A stretch of DNA of 64,000 nucleotides, taken from an uncultured Bacteroidota bacterium. GTDB lineage: Bacteria > Bacteroidota > Bacteroidia > Bacteroidales > P3. The notes beneath the pieces were generated by a model that was not told the DNA's origin, did no database searches, and saw only the letters and a list, made by a program, of their open reading frames with translations. Made by a program: the position numbers and the translations under genes. Where the stretch lies: assembly GCA_902774845.1 (NCBI GenBank), contig CACYJU010000004.1:1-64000 (forward strand), given 5' to 3'. This document shows positions 1 to 6,910 of this stretch, piece by piece. Position 1 is the stretch's first letter; every line of letters begins with the position of its first letter.

Positions 1-77
1 CTCTTATAGAGAACCAACTTATGGTCTCCTCTGAATTAAAAGGATTGTCATTTATTTATAAGGATAATAATTGATAA

Positions 78-914
78 TTGTTGAATAGGAAAACGGATAG
101 GAACGAACTGCAAAATAACGCTTTTCTAGGCGAAATTTTTCGGCCGATATTCTCCGGCAAGGAGAAAGACCCTGAGACAGGATACCACTATTTCGGTGCG
201 AGATATTACAATTCTGACCTGAGTTTATGGCTTTCCGTCGACCCAATGAGTGACAAGTATCCCAGTTTGTCTCCGTACAACTACTGCGCTTGGAACCCGA
301 TGAAGATTGTGGATCCAAATGGCAGAGACACAATATTTGCAAATGATCAGGCAAGACGGTTGTTTAACAATGTTTACAACAAGTTAAGCTGTAGATATAG
401 AGAGTTGGAAAACAAGAGCAAATTAAGCAAATCTCAAAAGACGGAGCTCTCTGCAATAAAAAAAATAAAAGAGTCTTTTGATGCCGTAATACGGTCTAAC
501 ATAAAAGTCCATTATGATGTAAAAGAAGCCGATAAACATGGGAGTTGCAGCGGAAAAACATATGGAAAACCTGGTATCGACGGTATTTCTGTGGATATTA
601 ATTCTCTATGTGAAGGGACACTTGTACACGAAACAAGACATGCAAGTGGGGTTATTAAGGGAGAGATTGACTTTGATTATAGCAATATTACTTCAGACGG
701 CGTATACAAATTACTTAATTACGATCTTCAAGATGAATTTGAAGCCTATCGGCAAGGCCATGACTATTCTTATTACATAAACAAAGGGATGTATTACGAT
801 GACAATCGGATAAAAAACACATACATTGATAATTACATAATAAACTCCTCAATAATTGGTATAATCCCAGAGTATGTCCAATATAATAGTAGATCCAATC
901 CATACAAAAAATGA
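78..914 (+). CDS. Orphan RHS C-terminal tip with HExxH toxin-like domain
   Basis: Residues about 27-82 match the end of an RHS core as found in Bacteroidota (KDPETGYHYFGARYYNSDLS, then WLSVDPMSDKYPS and the closing DPNGRD), but the long YD-repeat shell that normally precedes it is absent. An in-frame TAA at 75-77 lies directly before the TTG taken as start, so this is a remnant or a displaced tip cassette. After DPNGRD comes a variable domain of about 195 residues with HETRH (184-188), a zinc-metallopeptidase HExxH motif, and a later EFEAYRQ (220-226) whose Glu could be the third ligand. In RHS proteins the region after the core is usually the toxin, so a peptidase-like toxin is inferred. Base composition is clearly AT-richer than the downstream genes, as for transferred toxin cassettes. 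Expression is uncertain because there is no ATG and no secretion module. Confidence 0.7.
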   Translation: MLNRKTDRNELQNNAFLGEIFRPIFSGKEKDPETGYHYFGARYYNSDLSLWLSVDPMSDKYPSLSPYNYCAWNPMKIVDPNGRDTIFANDQARRLFNNVYNKLSCRYRELENKSKLSKSQKTELSAIKKIKESFDAVIRSNIKVHYDVKEADKHGSCSGKTYGKPGIDGISVDINSLCEGTLVHETRHASGVIKGEIDFDYSNITSDGVYKLLNYDLQDEFEAYRQGHDYSYYINKGMYYDDNRIKNTYIDNYIINSSIIGIIPEYVQYNSRSNPYKK

Positions 915-917
915 AAT

Positions 918-1436
918 ATGTCAGCAGGTAAGTTTGTCTTCGCAATAAAAATAGCGGGTACATTATTTTTAGTTCTGATGCTCTCGGCGTGCACATCAGC
1001 AAAAAAAGTTAATGTGCCTACATTGTATAGAATGAAAATTGAACAAATCGTATTGCCACTTTATCTGGAACATTATTGTTATCAAATATATTTGGATGAT
1101 ACGTCATGTTGTATTTACGAAGTGGTTAGTGTCTTTGATAAAAAAACAAAAAAAGTTAATAAGGATACCGTATATCATGGGATGTATGCCCTTATAAAAG
1201 ACGATATCCCTATTGTGGATTCCACCATAAATATTTTATGGGCAAATTATGATACATCATATTGCTGCCCTGGAATTGATGCTAATATTACTGACATAGA
1301 GTTGAGACGTGATGAAACACGCAAACAAATAACAATAACTGGGTGTGAAATAAGTGACGTGGATGCACTTATTGAAATCTTGAATCATTATTGTAAAATG
1401 GCTAACACTGGTGATTTGATTAAAACGACCTTTTGA
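918..1436 (+). CDS. Small lipoprotein, possible immunity partner of the RHS tip
   Basis: A 172-residue protein starting 3 bp after the RHS-tip stop. It has a basic N-terminus, a hydrophobic segment and a lipobox LSAC with the lipidated Cys at residue 25, so it is predicted to be a lipoprotein. The mature part is rich in cysteine pairs (two CC doublets and further single Cys) and I do not recognise a family. Tight coupling to the toxin-like gene and the same low-GC composition fit an immunity protein, and a lipoprotein placed in the periplasm would suit neutralising a toxin there; this is inference from position only. It could equally be an unrelated cargo gene of the same cassette. Confidence 0.6.
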   Translation: MSAGKFVFAIKIAGTLFLVLMLSACTSAKKVNVPTLYRMKIEQIVLPLYLEHYCYQIYLDDTSCCIYEVVSVFDKKTKKVNKDTVYHGMYALIKDDIPIVDSTINILWANYDTSYCCPGIDANITDIELRRDETRKQITITGCEISDVDALIEILNHYCKMANTGDLIKTTF

Positions 1437-1520
1437 GGCTTTGGGCAAGTTCATTTTAACGGACTTGTCAAATTCCAATGTATATTTCTTTCGACTTCCA
1501 AAAACCGGATTTGCATTTGC

Positions 1521-1548
1521 ATTCTACATTCTACATTCTACATTCTAC
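1521..1548. repeat. 7-bp tandem array, ATTCTAC x4
   Basis: Four exact head-to-tail copies of ATTCTAC. No function is evident. Confidence 0.9.
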
Positions 1549-1733
1549 ACTCGGCCCATCCTGATTTCACTCAAAGTGCAGGCAAAGTAATGGCAAAGTA
1601 CACCCAAAGTAGTGCTTTGTCAATTTGCACCTTACTATTAATAAGATAAGAGAGACAACAAAAAACAGCTATTTGAATGCGTAAATGCGTGATTTTGTTA
1701 GTGCGTGAGTATTAATAAAATATGGAGGTAACC

Positions 1734-1761
1734 ATGAACCGTGAACCGTGAATCATGAACC
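1734..1761. repeat. 7-bp tandem array, RTGAAYC x4
   Basis: Units ATGAACC, GTGAACC, GTGAATC, ATGAACC follow each other without gaps. The unit is unrelated to the ATTCTAC array 190 bp upstream. Confidence 0.85.
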
Positions 1762-1789
1762 CTCACTAACTCAACAAGTTATCAATGTC

Positions 1790-1844
1790 GCTTCGACTTA
1801 GCTTCGATCGAGCTTCGATATAGGTTCGAATAAGCTTCGAGTCA
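1790..1844. repeat. 11-bp phased array, GCTTCGA core x5
   Basis: Five units of exactly 11 bp start at 1790, 1801, 1812, 1823 and 1834. Each has a conserved G(C/G)TTCGA heptamer followed by four variable bases (CTTA, TCGA, TATA, ATAA, GTCA). A fixed core with free spacer bases at about one helical turn is the geometry of iterated binding sites, but no cognate protein is apparent. Confidence 0.85.
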
Positions 1845-1906
1845 GCGCCCCCCTCGCTTTGACCTCGCCAGCCTACATTAACGCTCTCACTTATGTAATA
1901 ACCCTG

Positions 1907-1937
1907 TGAAATGTTAATTTTCGTGCAAGAACGAGAG
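1907..1937 (+). repeat. 30-bp dispersed motif, copy 1
   Basis: TGAAATGTTAATTTTCG continuing to AACGAGAG at 1937. It aligns with one single-base gap to 52888-52917 in the same orientation (shared TGA-ATGTTAATTT, then GT, AA and AACGAG). In both places an AT-rich, promoter-like stretch follows. Confidence 0.7.
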
Positions 1938-1959
1938 CAAAGATAAATTTTATCTTTGC
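1937..1959. promoter_or_regulatory. 23-bp near-perfect palindrome containing TATCTTTG on both strands
   Basis: GCAAAGATAAA-T-TTTATCTTTGC is symmetrical except at its centre. Each arm contains TATCTTTG, the Bacteroidota TAnnTTTG -7 box, so it could fire in both directions. No gene begins close by on either side, so its use is unclear. Confidence 0.5.
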
Positions 1960-2076
1960 CGAGTCGCAGCCGAAAATGACACCACCCGTCGGTGGCAATT
2001 TGGGCGAAAGTGGTGTTAAAAAATCTTAACATCGATATTGGTTAAGGTTAACGTTAAGGTCAACGTCAATGCTGAT

Positions 2077-2131
2077 ACTATGACTTTACTATGACTTAAC
2101 CATGACTTTACTATAACATAACTATGGTTCA
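2077..2131. repeat. 11-bp phased array, ACTATGACTTW x5
   Basis: Units ACTATGACTTT, ACTATGACTTA, ACCATGACTTT, ACTATAACATA, ACTATGGTTCA start at 2077, 2088, 2099, 2110 and 2121. The unit length equals that of the 1790-1844 array but the sequence is unrelated. Confidence 0.85.
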
Positions 2132-2160
2132 TGATTAAGGCTTAACGGTTAAGGGTTAAG

Positions 2161-2214
2161 GTTAAGGTCAAGGTTATCGTTAAGGTCAAGGTTATCGTTA
2201 AGGTCAAGGTTAAC
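2161..2214. repeat. 18-bp tandem array, three copies
   Basis: GTTAAGGTCAAGGTTATC occurs twice exactly (2161-2178, 2179-2196), then once with a final AAC (2197-2214), followed by a degraded partial copy. Each unit has a 6-bp substructure GTTAAG/GTCAAG/GTTATC. Related GTTAAG phrases also occur at 2041-2070 and near 10965 and 36655. Confidence 0.9.
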
Positions 2215-2300
2215 GTTAACGTCAACCCAAAATAAACCCAACTGGTTGGGTAACTAACAATTTGTTTATAAAATATAGCCATCGGCTTGGGAAAAATAAT

Positions 2301-2308
2301 TATATTTG
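2301..2308 (+). promoter_or_regulatory. Probable pyrB -7 promoter box
   Basis: TATATTTG matches TAnnTTTG and is followed by GCATCG, 50 bp before the pyrB start. No -33 TTTG at the usual distance is visible, so only the -7 element is proposed. Confidence 0.55.
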
Positions 2309-2358
2309 CATCGTTTTAATAAACCATTCTCTTCGATAAACAACTAATACATAAATAT

Positions 2359-3276
2359 ATGAGCACATTAAAAGGACGTAACCTGATTTCCATCACCGAT
2401 TTCTCGAAGGATGAGTATATCGAGGTGCTGGACATCGCCGAGGAATTTGAAAAGAATCCGAAACAGAAAATCTTGAGCGACAAAGTGGTCGCCACCTTGT
2501 TCTTCGAGCCGTCGACCCGCACTCGCTTGAGTTTCGAAAGTGCCGCCAACCAGCTGGGAGCCCGCATCATAGGCTTCAGCGATCCCGGTGGAACAAGTGT
2601 GCAGAAGGGCGAGTCGCTCCACGACACTATAGTGATGGTGAGCAGCTATGCCGACCTTATCGTGATGCGCAACCCGAAGGAGGGCAGCTCAAGATATGCC
2701 AGCGAGGTCTCGACGGTGCCTGTCATCAACGCCGGCGACGGTGCCAACCAGCACCCGACTCAGTGCATGCTGGACCTCTACTCTATCCGCAAGACCCAAG
2801 GTCGTCTTGACAACCTGAACATAGCCTGCGTGGGCGACCTGAAATACGGCCGCACGGTACACTCGCTGGTACAGGCTATGTGCAACTTCAACGCGACGTT
2901 CCACCTGGTGTCACCTCAGGAGCTGAAACTGCCCAGCTCGGTGAAGATGAGCGTGAAGAACGCCGGATTGAAATACTACCAATACACAGACATCAAGGAC
3001 GTTATCCCCGTGGCAGACATCATCTACATGACCCGCGTGCAGAGAGAGCGCTTCCCGGATCCTCTGGAGTATGAGCGCGTGAAAGACAGCTGCATCCTCA
3101 CCGCCTCGATGCTGAAAGGCTGCAAGGAGAACATGCGCGTGCTGCACCCACTGCCAAGAGTGAACGAGATCACCGTCGATGTGGACAAGACTCCGTACGC
3201 CTACTATTTCCGTCAGGCTCAGAACGGCGTGTACGTGCGTCAGGCACTCATGGCCGCCATACTGGGGGTGAGATGA
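2359..3276 (+). CDS. pyrB: Aspartate carbamoyltransferase catalytic chain
   Basis: Condenses carbamoyl phosphate and aspartate to N-carbamoylaspartate, the first committed step of pyrimidine synthesis, in the cytoplasm. The 305-residue length is normal. The carbamoyl-phosphate loop FFEPSTRTRLSFESA has STRTR at 52-56, the 80s loop carries Ser80 and Lys83 (TSVQKGES), and HPTQ is at 132-135, followed by MLDL. The regulatory chain gene follows after about 100 bp, so a PyrBI-type allosteric holoenzyme is expected. The spacer after the stop contains an 8-bp phrase repeat (TTGCTTGA/ATGCGTGA). Confidence 0.97.
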   Translation: MSTLKGRNLISITDFSKDEYIEVLDIAEEFEKNPKQKILSDKVVATLFFEPSTRTRLSFESAANQLGARIIGFSDPGGTSVQKGESLHDTIVMVSSYADLIVMRNPKEGSSRYASEVSTVPVINAGDGANQHPTQCMLDLYSIRKTQGRLDNLNIACVGDLKYGRTVHSLVQAMCNFNATFHLVSPQELKLPSSVKMSVKNAGLKYYQYTDIKDVIPVADIIYMTRVQRERFPDPLEYERVKDSCILTASMLKGCKENMRVLHPLPRVNEITVDVDKTPYAYYFRQAQNGVYVRQALMAAILGVR

Positions 3277-3320
3277 AGGATTGCTTGAATGCGTGATTGC
3301 TTGAATGCGTTAGTGTAGAA
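3277..3320. repeat. Short 8-bp phrase repeat after pyrB
   Basis: ATTGCTTGAATGCGTG occurs twice in succession directly after the pyrB stop. It belongs to the same TTGCTTGA/ATGCTTGA family as the long array at 26171-26306. Confidence 0.6.
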
Positions 3321-3382
3321 TGGATATTTCCACTCACACAATATCAAATTAACAGAATAAATAACAGAATAACATAATCATC

Positions 3383-3844
3383 ATGGATACAAAGAAAGAA
3401 CTTGTTGTTCCGAGAATTGAAAACGGCACGGTGATTGACCACATCCCGACCGAAGCTGTATATCAGGTGGCTCACATCCTCGGACTTGAGAAATATGAAG
3501 ACGAGGTGCTTATAGGCAACTACCTGAGCAGCCAGAAGTTCATCCGCAAGGGCATCATCAAAATCAAGAACAAATACTTCACCAAAGAGGAGCTGAGCAA
3601 GATCTCTCTCGTGGCTCCGATGGCCAGCATCATCAATATCAAAAACTACGAGGTGATTGAGAAGATCGAGGCCGAGATCCCCGACCATATCGAGAACTTC
3701 ATCAAGTGCATGAACCCGATGTGCATCACCAACCACGAGAAGATTGTGACCAAATTCGACGTGGTGGACAAGGAGAACCTGAAACTCCGCTGCCACTACT
3801 GCGAGAAATTCACCACTAAAGAAACAATACGTTTCTGTGAATAA
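3383..3844 (+). CDS. pyrI: Aspartate carbamoyltransferase regulatory chain
   Basis: Binds nucleotide effectors and links catalytic trimers of ATCase. At 153 residues it has the usual size. The C-terminal zinc domain is visible as CMNPMC (C-x4-C) followed about 30 residues later by CHYC (C-x2-C), the four zinc ligands. The N-terminal nucleotide-binding half begins with the typical ENGTVIDHIP segment. It probably shares the pyrB transcript. Confidence 0.96.
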   Translation: MDTKKELVVPRIENGTVIDHIPTEAVYQVAHILGLEKYEDEVLIGNYLSSQKFIRKGIIKIKNKYFTKEELSKISLVAPMASIINIKNYEVIEKIEAEIPDHIENFIKCMNPMCITNHEKIVTKFDVVDKENLKLRCHYCEKFTTKETIRFCE

Positions 3845-3853
3845 GCCGACGCC

Positions 3854-4261
3854 ATGAGAAAGTATTTAGTAAAGCTGCTGATTGTTACGCTTCTGCTGGT
3901 TATTAGTGCACTGGCGCTGATGATGGCTGGCTGGGAGCATTACCAGACGGTGATGCCGTTCATCCCTCTCTATTTCGCAGTCGTGACTGGCGTTGAGCAT
4001 TGGGCAATATTGGAGAGCATGCGCAAGTCGCCGAGGACGTTCGTAAAGAACTTCCTGGGTGTGACTGTGGGAGTGCTGTTCGTCCATCTGGCGGTGATGT
4101 CGCTGTGGATGTTCACCCACGTGCAGGAGGCCAAGTGGTTTGCAGTGGCGTTCTGTGTATGCTATGCAGCACACCTGTTTTTCGAGACCATCGCACTGGT
4201 GGTCTTGATGCGCAACGCAAACAAGAAAAACGAGGAAGAGAAAAAAAATTCAGCAGAATAA
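3854..4261 (+). CDS. Small four-helix membrane protein, unknown function
   Basis: A 135-residue protein with four hydrophobic segments (about residues 5-27, 33-52, 66-88 and 95-118) and a charged, lysine/glutamate-rich C-terminal tail, so an inner-membrane protein is predicted. It starts 9 bp after pyrI and is probably co-transcribed, but nothing in it points to a pyrimidine role. I do not recognise the family. The tRNA promoter begins within about 12 bp of its stop codon. Confidence 0.75.
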   Translation: MRKYLVKLLIVTLLLVISALALMMAGWEHYQTVMPFIPLYFAVVTGVEHWAILESMRKSPRTFVKNFLGVTVGVLFVHLAVMSLWMFTHVQEAKWFAVAFCVCYAAHLFFETIALVVLMRNANKKNEEEKKNSAE

Positions 4262-4272
4262 AAAAAAGATTG

Positions 4273-4280
4273 TATCTTTG
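4273..4280 (+). promoter_or_regulatory. Probable tRNA -7 promoter box
   Basis: TATCTTTG followed by CACCC, 26 bp before the mature tRNA 5' end. It fits TAnnTTTG; no clear -33 box is seen in the A-rich DNA upstream. Confidence 0.6.
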
Positions 4281-4306
4281 CACCCGCTTTCGGCAAGATA
4301 CGAAGC

Positions 4307-4380
4307 GGTCCCTTAGCTCAGTCGGTTAGAGCAACTGACTCATAATCAGTGGGTCCTTGGTTCGAGCCCAAGAGGGACCA
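4307..4380 (+). tRNA. tRNA with CAT anticodon (Met elongator or Ile2)
   Basis: A 74-nt cloverleaf. The acceptor stem GGTCCCT/AGGGACC, the D-arm TAGCTCAG...AGAGCA, the anticodon stem ACTGA/TCAGT with loop CTCATAA (anticodon CAT) and the T-arm around GGTTCGAGCC are all present. The discriminator is A and CCA is not encoded. A CAT anticodon serves either methionine elongation or, after lysidine modification, isoleucine AUA codons. The GGTCCCT acceptor resembles the Ile2 type of enterobacteria, but this cannot be settled by eye. Confidence 0.95.
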
Positions 4381-4385
4381 CAGAC

Positions 4386-4416
4386 AAAGCGGAACAGGAA
4401 AAGTTCCGCTTTTTTT
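4386..4416 (+). terminator. Intrinsic terminator after the tRNA
   Basis: Stem AAAGCGGAAC (4386-4395) and GTTCCGCTTT (4403-4412) with a 7-nt loop, running into a T tract. Confidence 0.9.
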
Positions 4417-4433
4417 ACAAAAAATAATTCGTC

Positions 4434-4847
4434 ATGGGACGCATAATGGCTATAGACTATGGAAAGAAACGCACGGGGTTGGCAGTCACCGACCCTGAGC
4501 GCATCATAGCCACAGGACTCACCACAGTGGAGACGCCGAAGCTGATGCAGTTCCTCGCCGACTACTTCGCAAAAGAGCCAGTGGACATCATCGTGGTGGG
4601 CGAAGCCAAGCAGATGGACAACACCCCTTCGGAGTCGGCTCGATATATCGAACCGTTCGTAACAGCCCTGGGAAGCAAGTTCCCCGACAAAGAGATATGC
4701 CGTATGGACGAGCGTTTCACCTCCAAGATTGCATTCCAGGCGATGATTGACGGCGGCTTGAAGAAGAAACAACGACAGAACAAAGCCCTTATAGACACGA
4801 TAAGTGCCACGCTGATACTGCAAAGCTATATGCAGGCCAACAGGTAG
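4434..4847 (+). CDS. ruvX: YqgF/RuvX family RNase H-fold nuclease
   Basis: A 137-residue protein beginning MGRIMAIDYGKKRTGLAV. The IDYG motif with Asp8 and the later VVGEA and DERFTS segments mark the RNase H-like fold of the family, which processes the 5' end of 16S rRNA precursors and was earlier proposed as a Holliday-junction resolvase. Length is normal. ATG at 4434 is preferred over the internal ATG at 4446 because relatives begin MGRI. It stands directly upstream of def. Confidence 0.93.
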   Translation: MGRIMAIDYGKKRTGLAVTDPERIIATGLTTVETPKLMQFLADYFAKEPVDIIVVGEAKQMDNTPSESARYIEPFVTALGSKFPDKEICRMDERFTSKIAFQAMIDGGLKKKQRQNKALIDTISATLILQSYMQANR

Positions 4848-4916
4848 AGGGTGATGATGAACAAGGCATTTAACAACTCATACAATCAAACAATCACGCA
4901 ATAACACAATCACAAT

Positions 4917-5474
4917 ATGATTTATCCGATAGTAGGTTACGGAAGCCCCGTTTTAAGAAAGAAAGCCGAACCGATAACGGCTGACTACCCCGAGCTGAAA
5001 CAGTTGATAGCAGACATGTACGAGACCATGTATGCCGCTGACGGTGTTGGGCTGGCCGCCCCTCAGATAGGGCTTTCCATCCGTCTTGTGGTGATAGGCT
5101 ATTATCCTTACGACGAAGAGACCAAGAGCTATGGAGAGACCGCAATAGAGCACACACTCATCAATCCCGAGATACTGGAGAGCGTCGGAGAGAAGACCTT
5201 CTTCAACGAGGGCTGTCTCAGCATCCCCGACATTCACGAAGATGTGTTACGCCCAGAAGGTGTTGTGGTGCACTATTTTGACGCTGACTTCAACGAGCAC
5301 ACCGAAGAGATACATGGTATGTTCGCCCGCGTTGCACAACACGAAATCGATCATCTCGAAGGCAAGGTTTTCACCGACAGGCTGAGCTCGCTGCGCCGCA
5401 CGATGCTCAAACGCAAGCTGAACGACGTAGCCGCCGGCAAGGTGAGAACACTGTACAGAATGAAGAGAGTATAA
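4917..5474 (+). CDS. def: Peptide deformylase
   Basis: Removes the formyl group from nascent N-terminal methionine. The three family motifs are intact: GVGLAAPQIG (43-52), EGCLS with metal ligand Cys100, and QHEIDHLEG with His142, catalytic Glu143 and His146. The length of 185 residues is typical. It is followed after 3 bp or 30 bp, depending on the start used, by a lipoprotein gene. Confidence 0.97.
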   Translation: MIYPIVGYGSPVLRKKAEPITADYPELKQLIADMYETMYAADGVGLAAPQIGLSIRLVVIGYYPYDEETKSYGETAIEHTLINPEILESVGEKTFFNEGCLSIPDIHEDVLRPEGVVVHYFDADFNEHTEEIHGMFARVAQHEIDHLEGKVFTDRLSSLRRTMLKRKLNDVAAGKVRTLYRMKRV

Positions 5475-5504
5475 TCTTTGAAACCATTAAACTTTATAGA
5501 TACA

Positions 5505-6050
5505 ATGAAAAAAGGATTCTTTATAATTCTTACCGCAGCCGCCCTGTTGGTTTTTGCCGGTTGCAACAACACCCAGAAAAAACGTGACAAGGCAGCAGAC
5601 AAGATAGCAGCATACGAAAACAGCCACGATCCGCTCGGCATAGACTATGTCCGCAATCCCGCTTCGGCCGACACCATCATAGACCTCTATGTTGCCTTCG
5701 CCGACAGCTATCCCGACGATTCGCTGGCACCCTTCTGCCTGCAGAAAGCCGCCAACGTGGCATGTCTCGTTGGTTCGTTCGACAAAGCCATCGAGCTTTC
5801 AGGTCGTGTGATTGACGGTTATCGTGGATTTGAAGCCATGGACGACTGCATGCTCACCCAAGCAAAGGCCTACGAATTCTCGGAACAGCCAGAAGAGGCG
5901 AAAGCGGCCTATCAGCGGTTCATAGCCGAATACCCCAACCATCCGTTGACCGAAGACCTGAAACGGACCATCACCCTCCTCGACATGGGTGCAGTAACAC
6001 CAGAGGAACAGCTGGCAGCCATCCTCGCCGAGAAAGAGAACAACGAATAA
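5505..6050 (+). CDS. TPR-like lipoprotein
   Basis: The start at ATG 5505 (MKKGFFIILTAAALLVFAGC) gives a clean lipoprotein signal with lipobox FAGC; an open frame extends back to 5478 but would bury the signal. The mature part is helical with tetratricopeptide-like spacing (ALAPFCLQKAANVACLVGSF, then AKAYEFSEQPEEAKAAYQRF and FIAEYPNHP), resembling YfgC/YbgF-type helical-repeat scaffolds. It sits between def and kce on the same strand. Its partner is unknown. Confidence 0.8.
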   Translation: MKKGFFIILTAAALLVFAGCNNTQKKRDKAADKIAAYENSHDPLGIDYVRNPASADTIIDLYVAFADSYPDDSLAPFCLQKAANVACLVGSFDKAIELSGRVIDGYRGFEAMDDCMLTQAKAYEFSEQPEEAKAAYQRFIAEYPNHPLTEDLKRTITLLDMGAVTPEEQLAAILAEKENNE

Positions 6051-6079
6051 AATATTAATAATCAATCAATTCAATAATC

Positions 6080-6910
6080 ATGGACAAACTTATCATCACT
6101 GCCGCCATCTGCGGAGCCGAAGTCACCAAAGAACAGAACCCCAATGTACCCTACACTGTTGAAGAGATCGTGCGCGAGGCGAAATCGGCTGTAGACGCTG
6201 GAGCCGCCATCGTACACCTACATGTGCGTGAAGACGACGGAACGCCGACACAGAGCCACGTGCGCTTCCAGGAGTGCGAAGAGGCAATCTATAAAGCCTG
6301 CCCGAATGTCATCCTTATCCCGTCGACCGGCGGTGCAGTAGGAATGACTCCCGACGAGCGCCTGGATTCGACCAACACAACACCCATACCGGAGATGGCC
6401 ACCCTCGACTGCGGAACCTGCAATTTCGGCGATGAGATATTTGACAACACCATGCCCACTATGCGCGCTTTCGGAAAACGCATGATTGAGAAAGGCATCA
6501 AACCCGAATACGAGTGCTTTGAGATGGGACACCTCGACACCATCCTCACCATGGCCCGTAAGGGTGAAGTGCCAGGCGACCCGATGCAGTTCAACTTCGT
6601 GCTCGGAGTACCCGGATGCACCCCTGCCACCGTTGACAACCTCTGCTGGCTGGTGAAGAACATTCCTGCCGGCTCGACATGGACCGCTACAGGCATTGGC
6701 CGTCACGCTTTCACACTGGCAGCTCCCGCTATCGTGATGGGAGGTAACGTACGTGTCGGATTCGAAGACAACCTCTACCTCGAACGCGGCGTGCTGGCTA
6801 AGAGCAACGGCGAACTGGTTGACAAAGTGGTACGTATGGCCAAGCTGCTTGGTCGCCAGGTTGCTACCAGCGACGAAGCCCGTGAGATACTGAGTATCAA
6901 GAAGAGATAA
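6080..6910 (+). CDS. kce: 3-keto-5-aminohexanoate cleavage enzyme (BKACE family)
   Basis: A beta-keto acid cleavage enzyme that condenses a beta-keto acid with acetyl-CoA, giving acetoacetate and a new CoA ester. The 276-residue length and the start KLIITAAICGAEVTKEQNP are typical of the lysine-fermentation Kce branch. HLHVR places zinc ligands His46 and His48, the same numbers as in the characterised enzyme. No other lysine-fermentation gene (kamA, kamD/E, kdd, kal) lies in the window, so the substrate is uncertain within the wide BKACE family. The stop abuts the ATG of the next gene. Confidence 0.88.
   Translation: MDKLIITAAICGAEVTKEQNPNVPYTVEEIVREAKSAVDAGAAIVHLHVREDDGTPTQSHVRFQECEEAIYKACPNVILIPSTGGAVGMTPDERLDSTNTTPIPEMATLDCGTCNFGDEIFDNTMPTMRAFGKRMIEKGIKPEYECFEMGHLDTILTMARKGEVPGDPMQFNFVLGVPGCTPATVDNLCWLVKNIPAGSTWTATGIGRHAFTLAAPAIVMGGNVRVGFEDNLYLERGVLAKSNGELVDKVVRMAKLLGRQVATSDEAREILSIKKR

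Larger units (their letters stand above)
1437..2358. other. Gene-free spacer made largely of short tandem arrays
   Basis: About 920 bp between the RHS cassette and pyrB with no convincing gene. It contains at least five separate short tandem arrays (listed individually), a repeated 30-bp motif with a second copy near 52888, a near-perfect palindrome and the pyrB -7 box. A minus-strand frame over 1766-2032 is open but its sequence simply translates the 11-bp array and the palindrome, so it is not called as a gene. Confidence 0.8.

Noticed and set aside
1766..2032. Open minus-strand frame of 88 codons in the pyrB upstream spacer
   Set aside because: It translates the 11-bp array and the palindrome, has no start context and no family resemblance.
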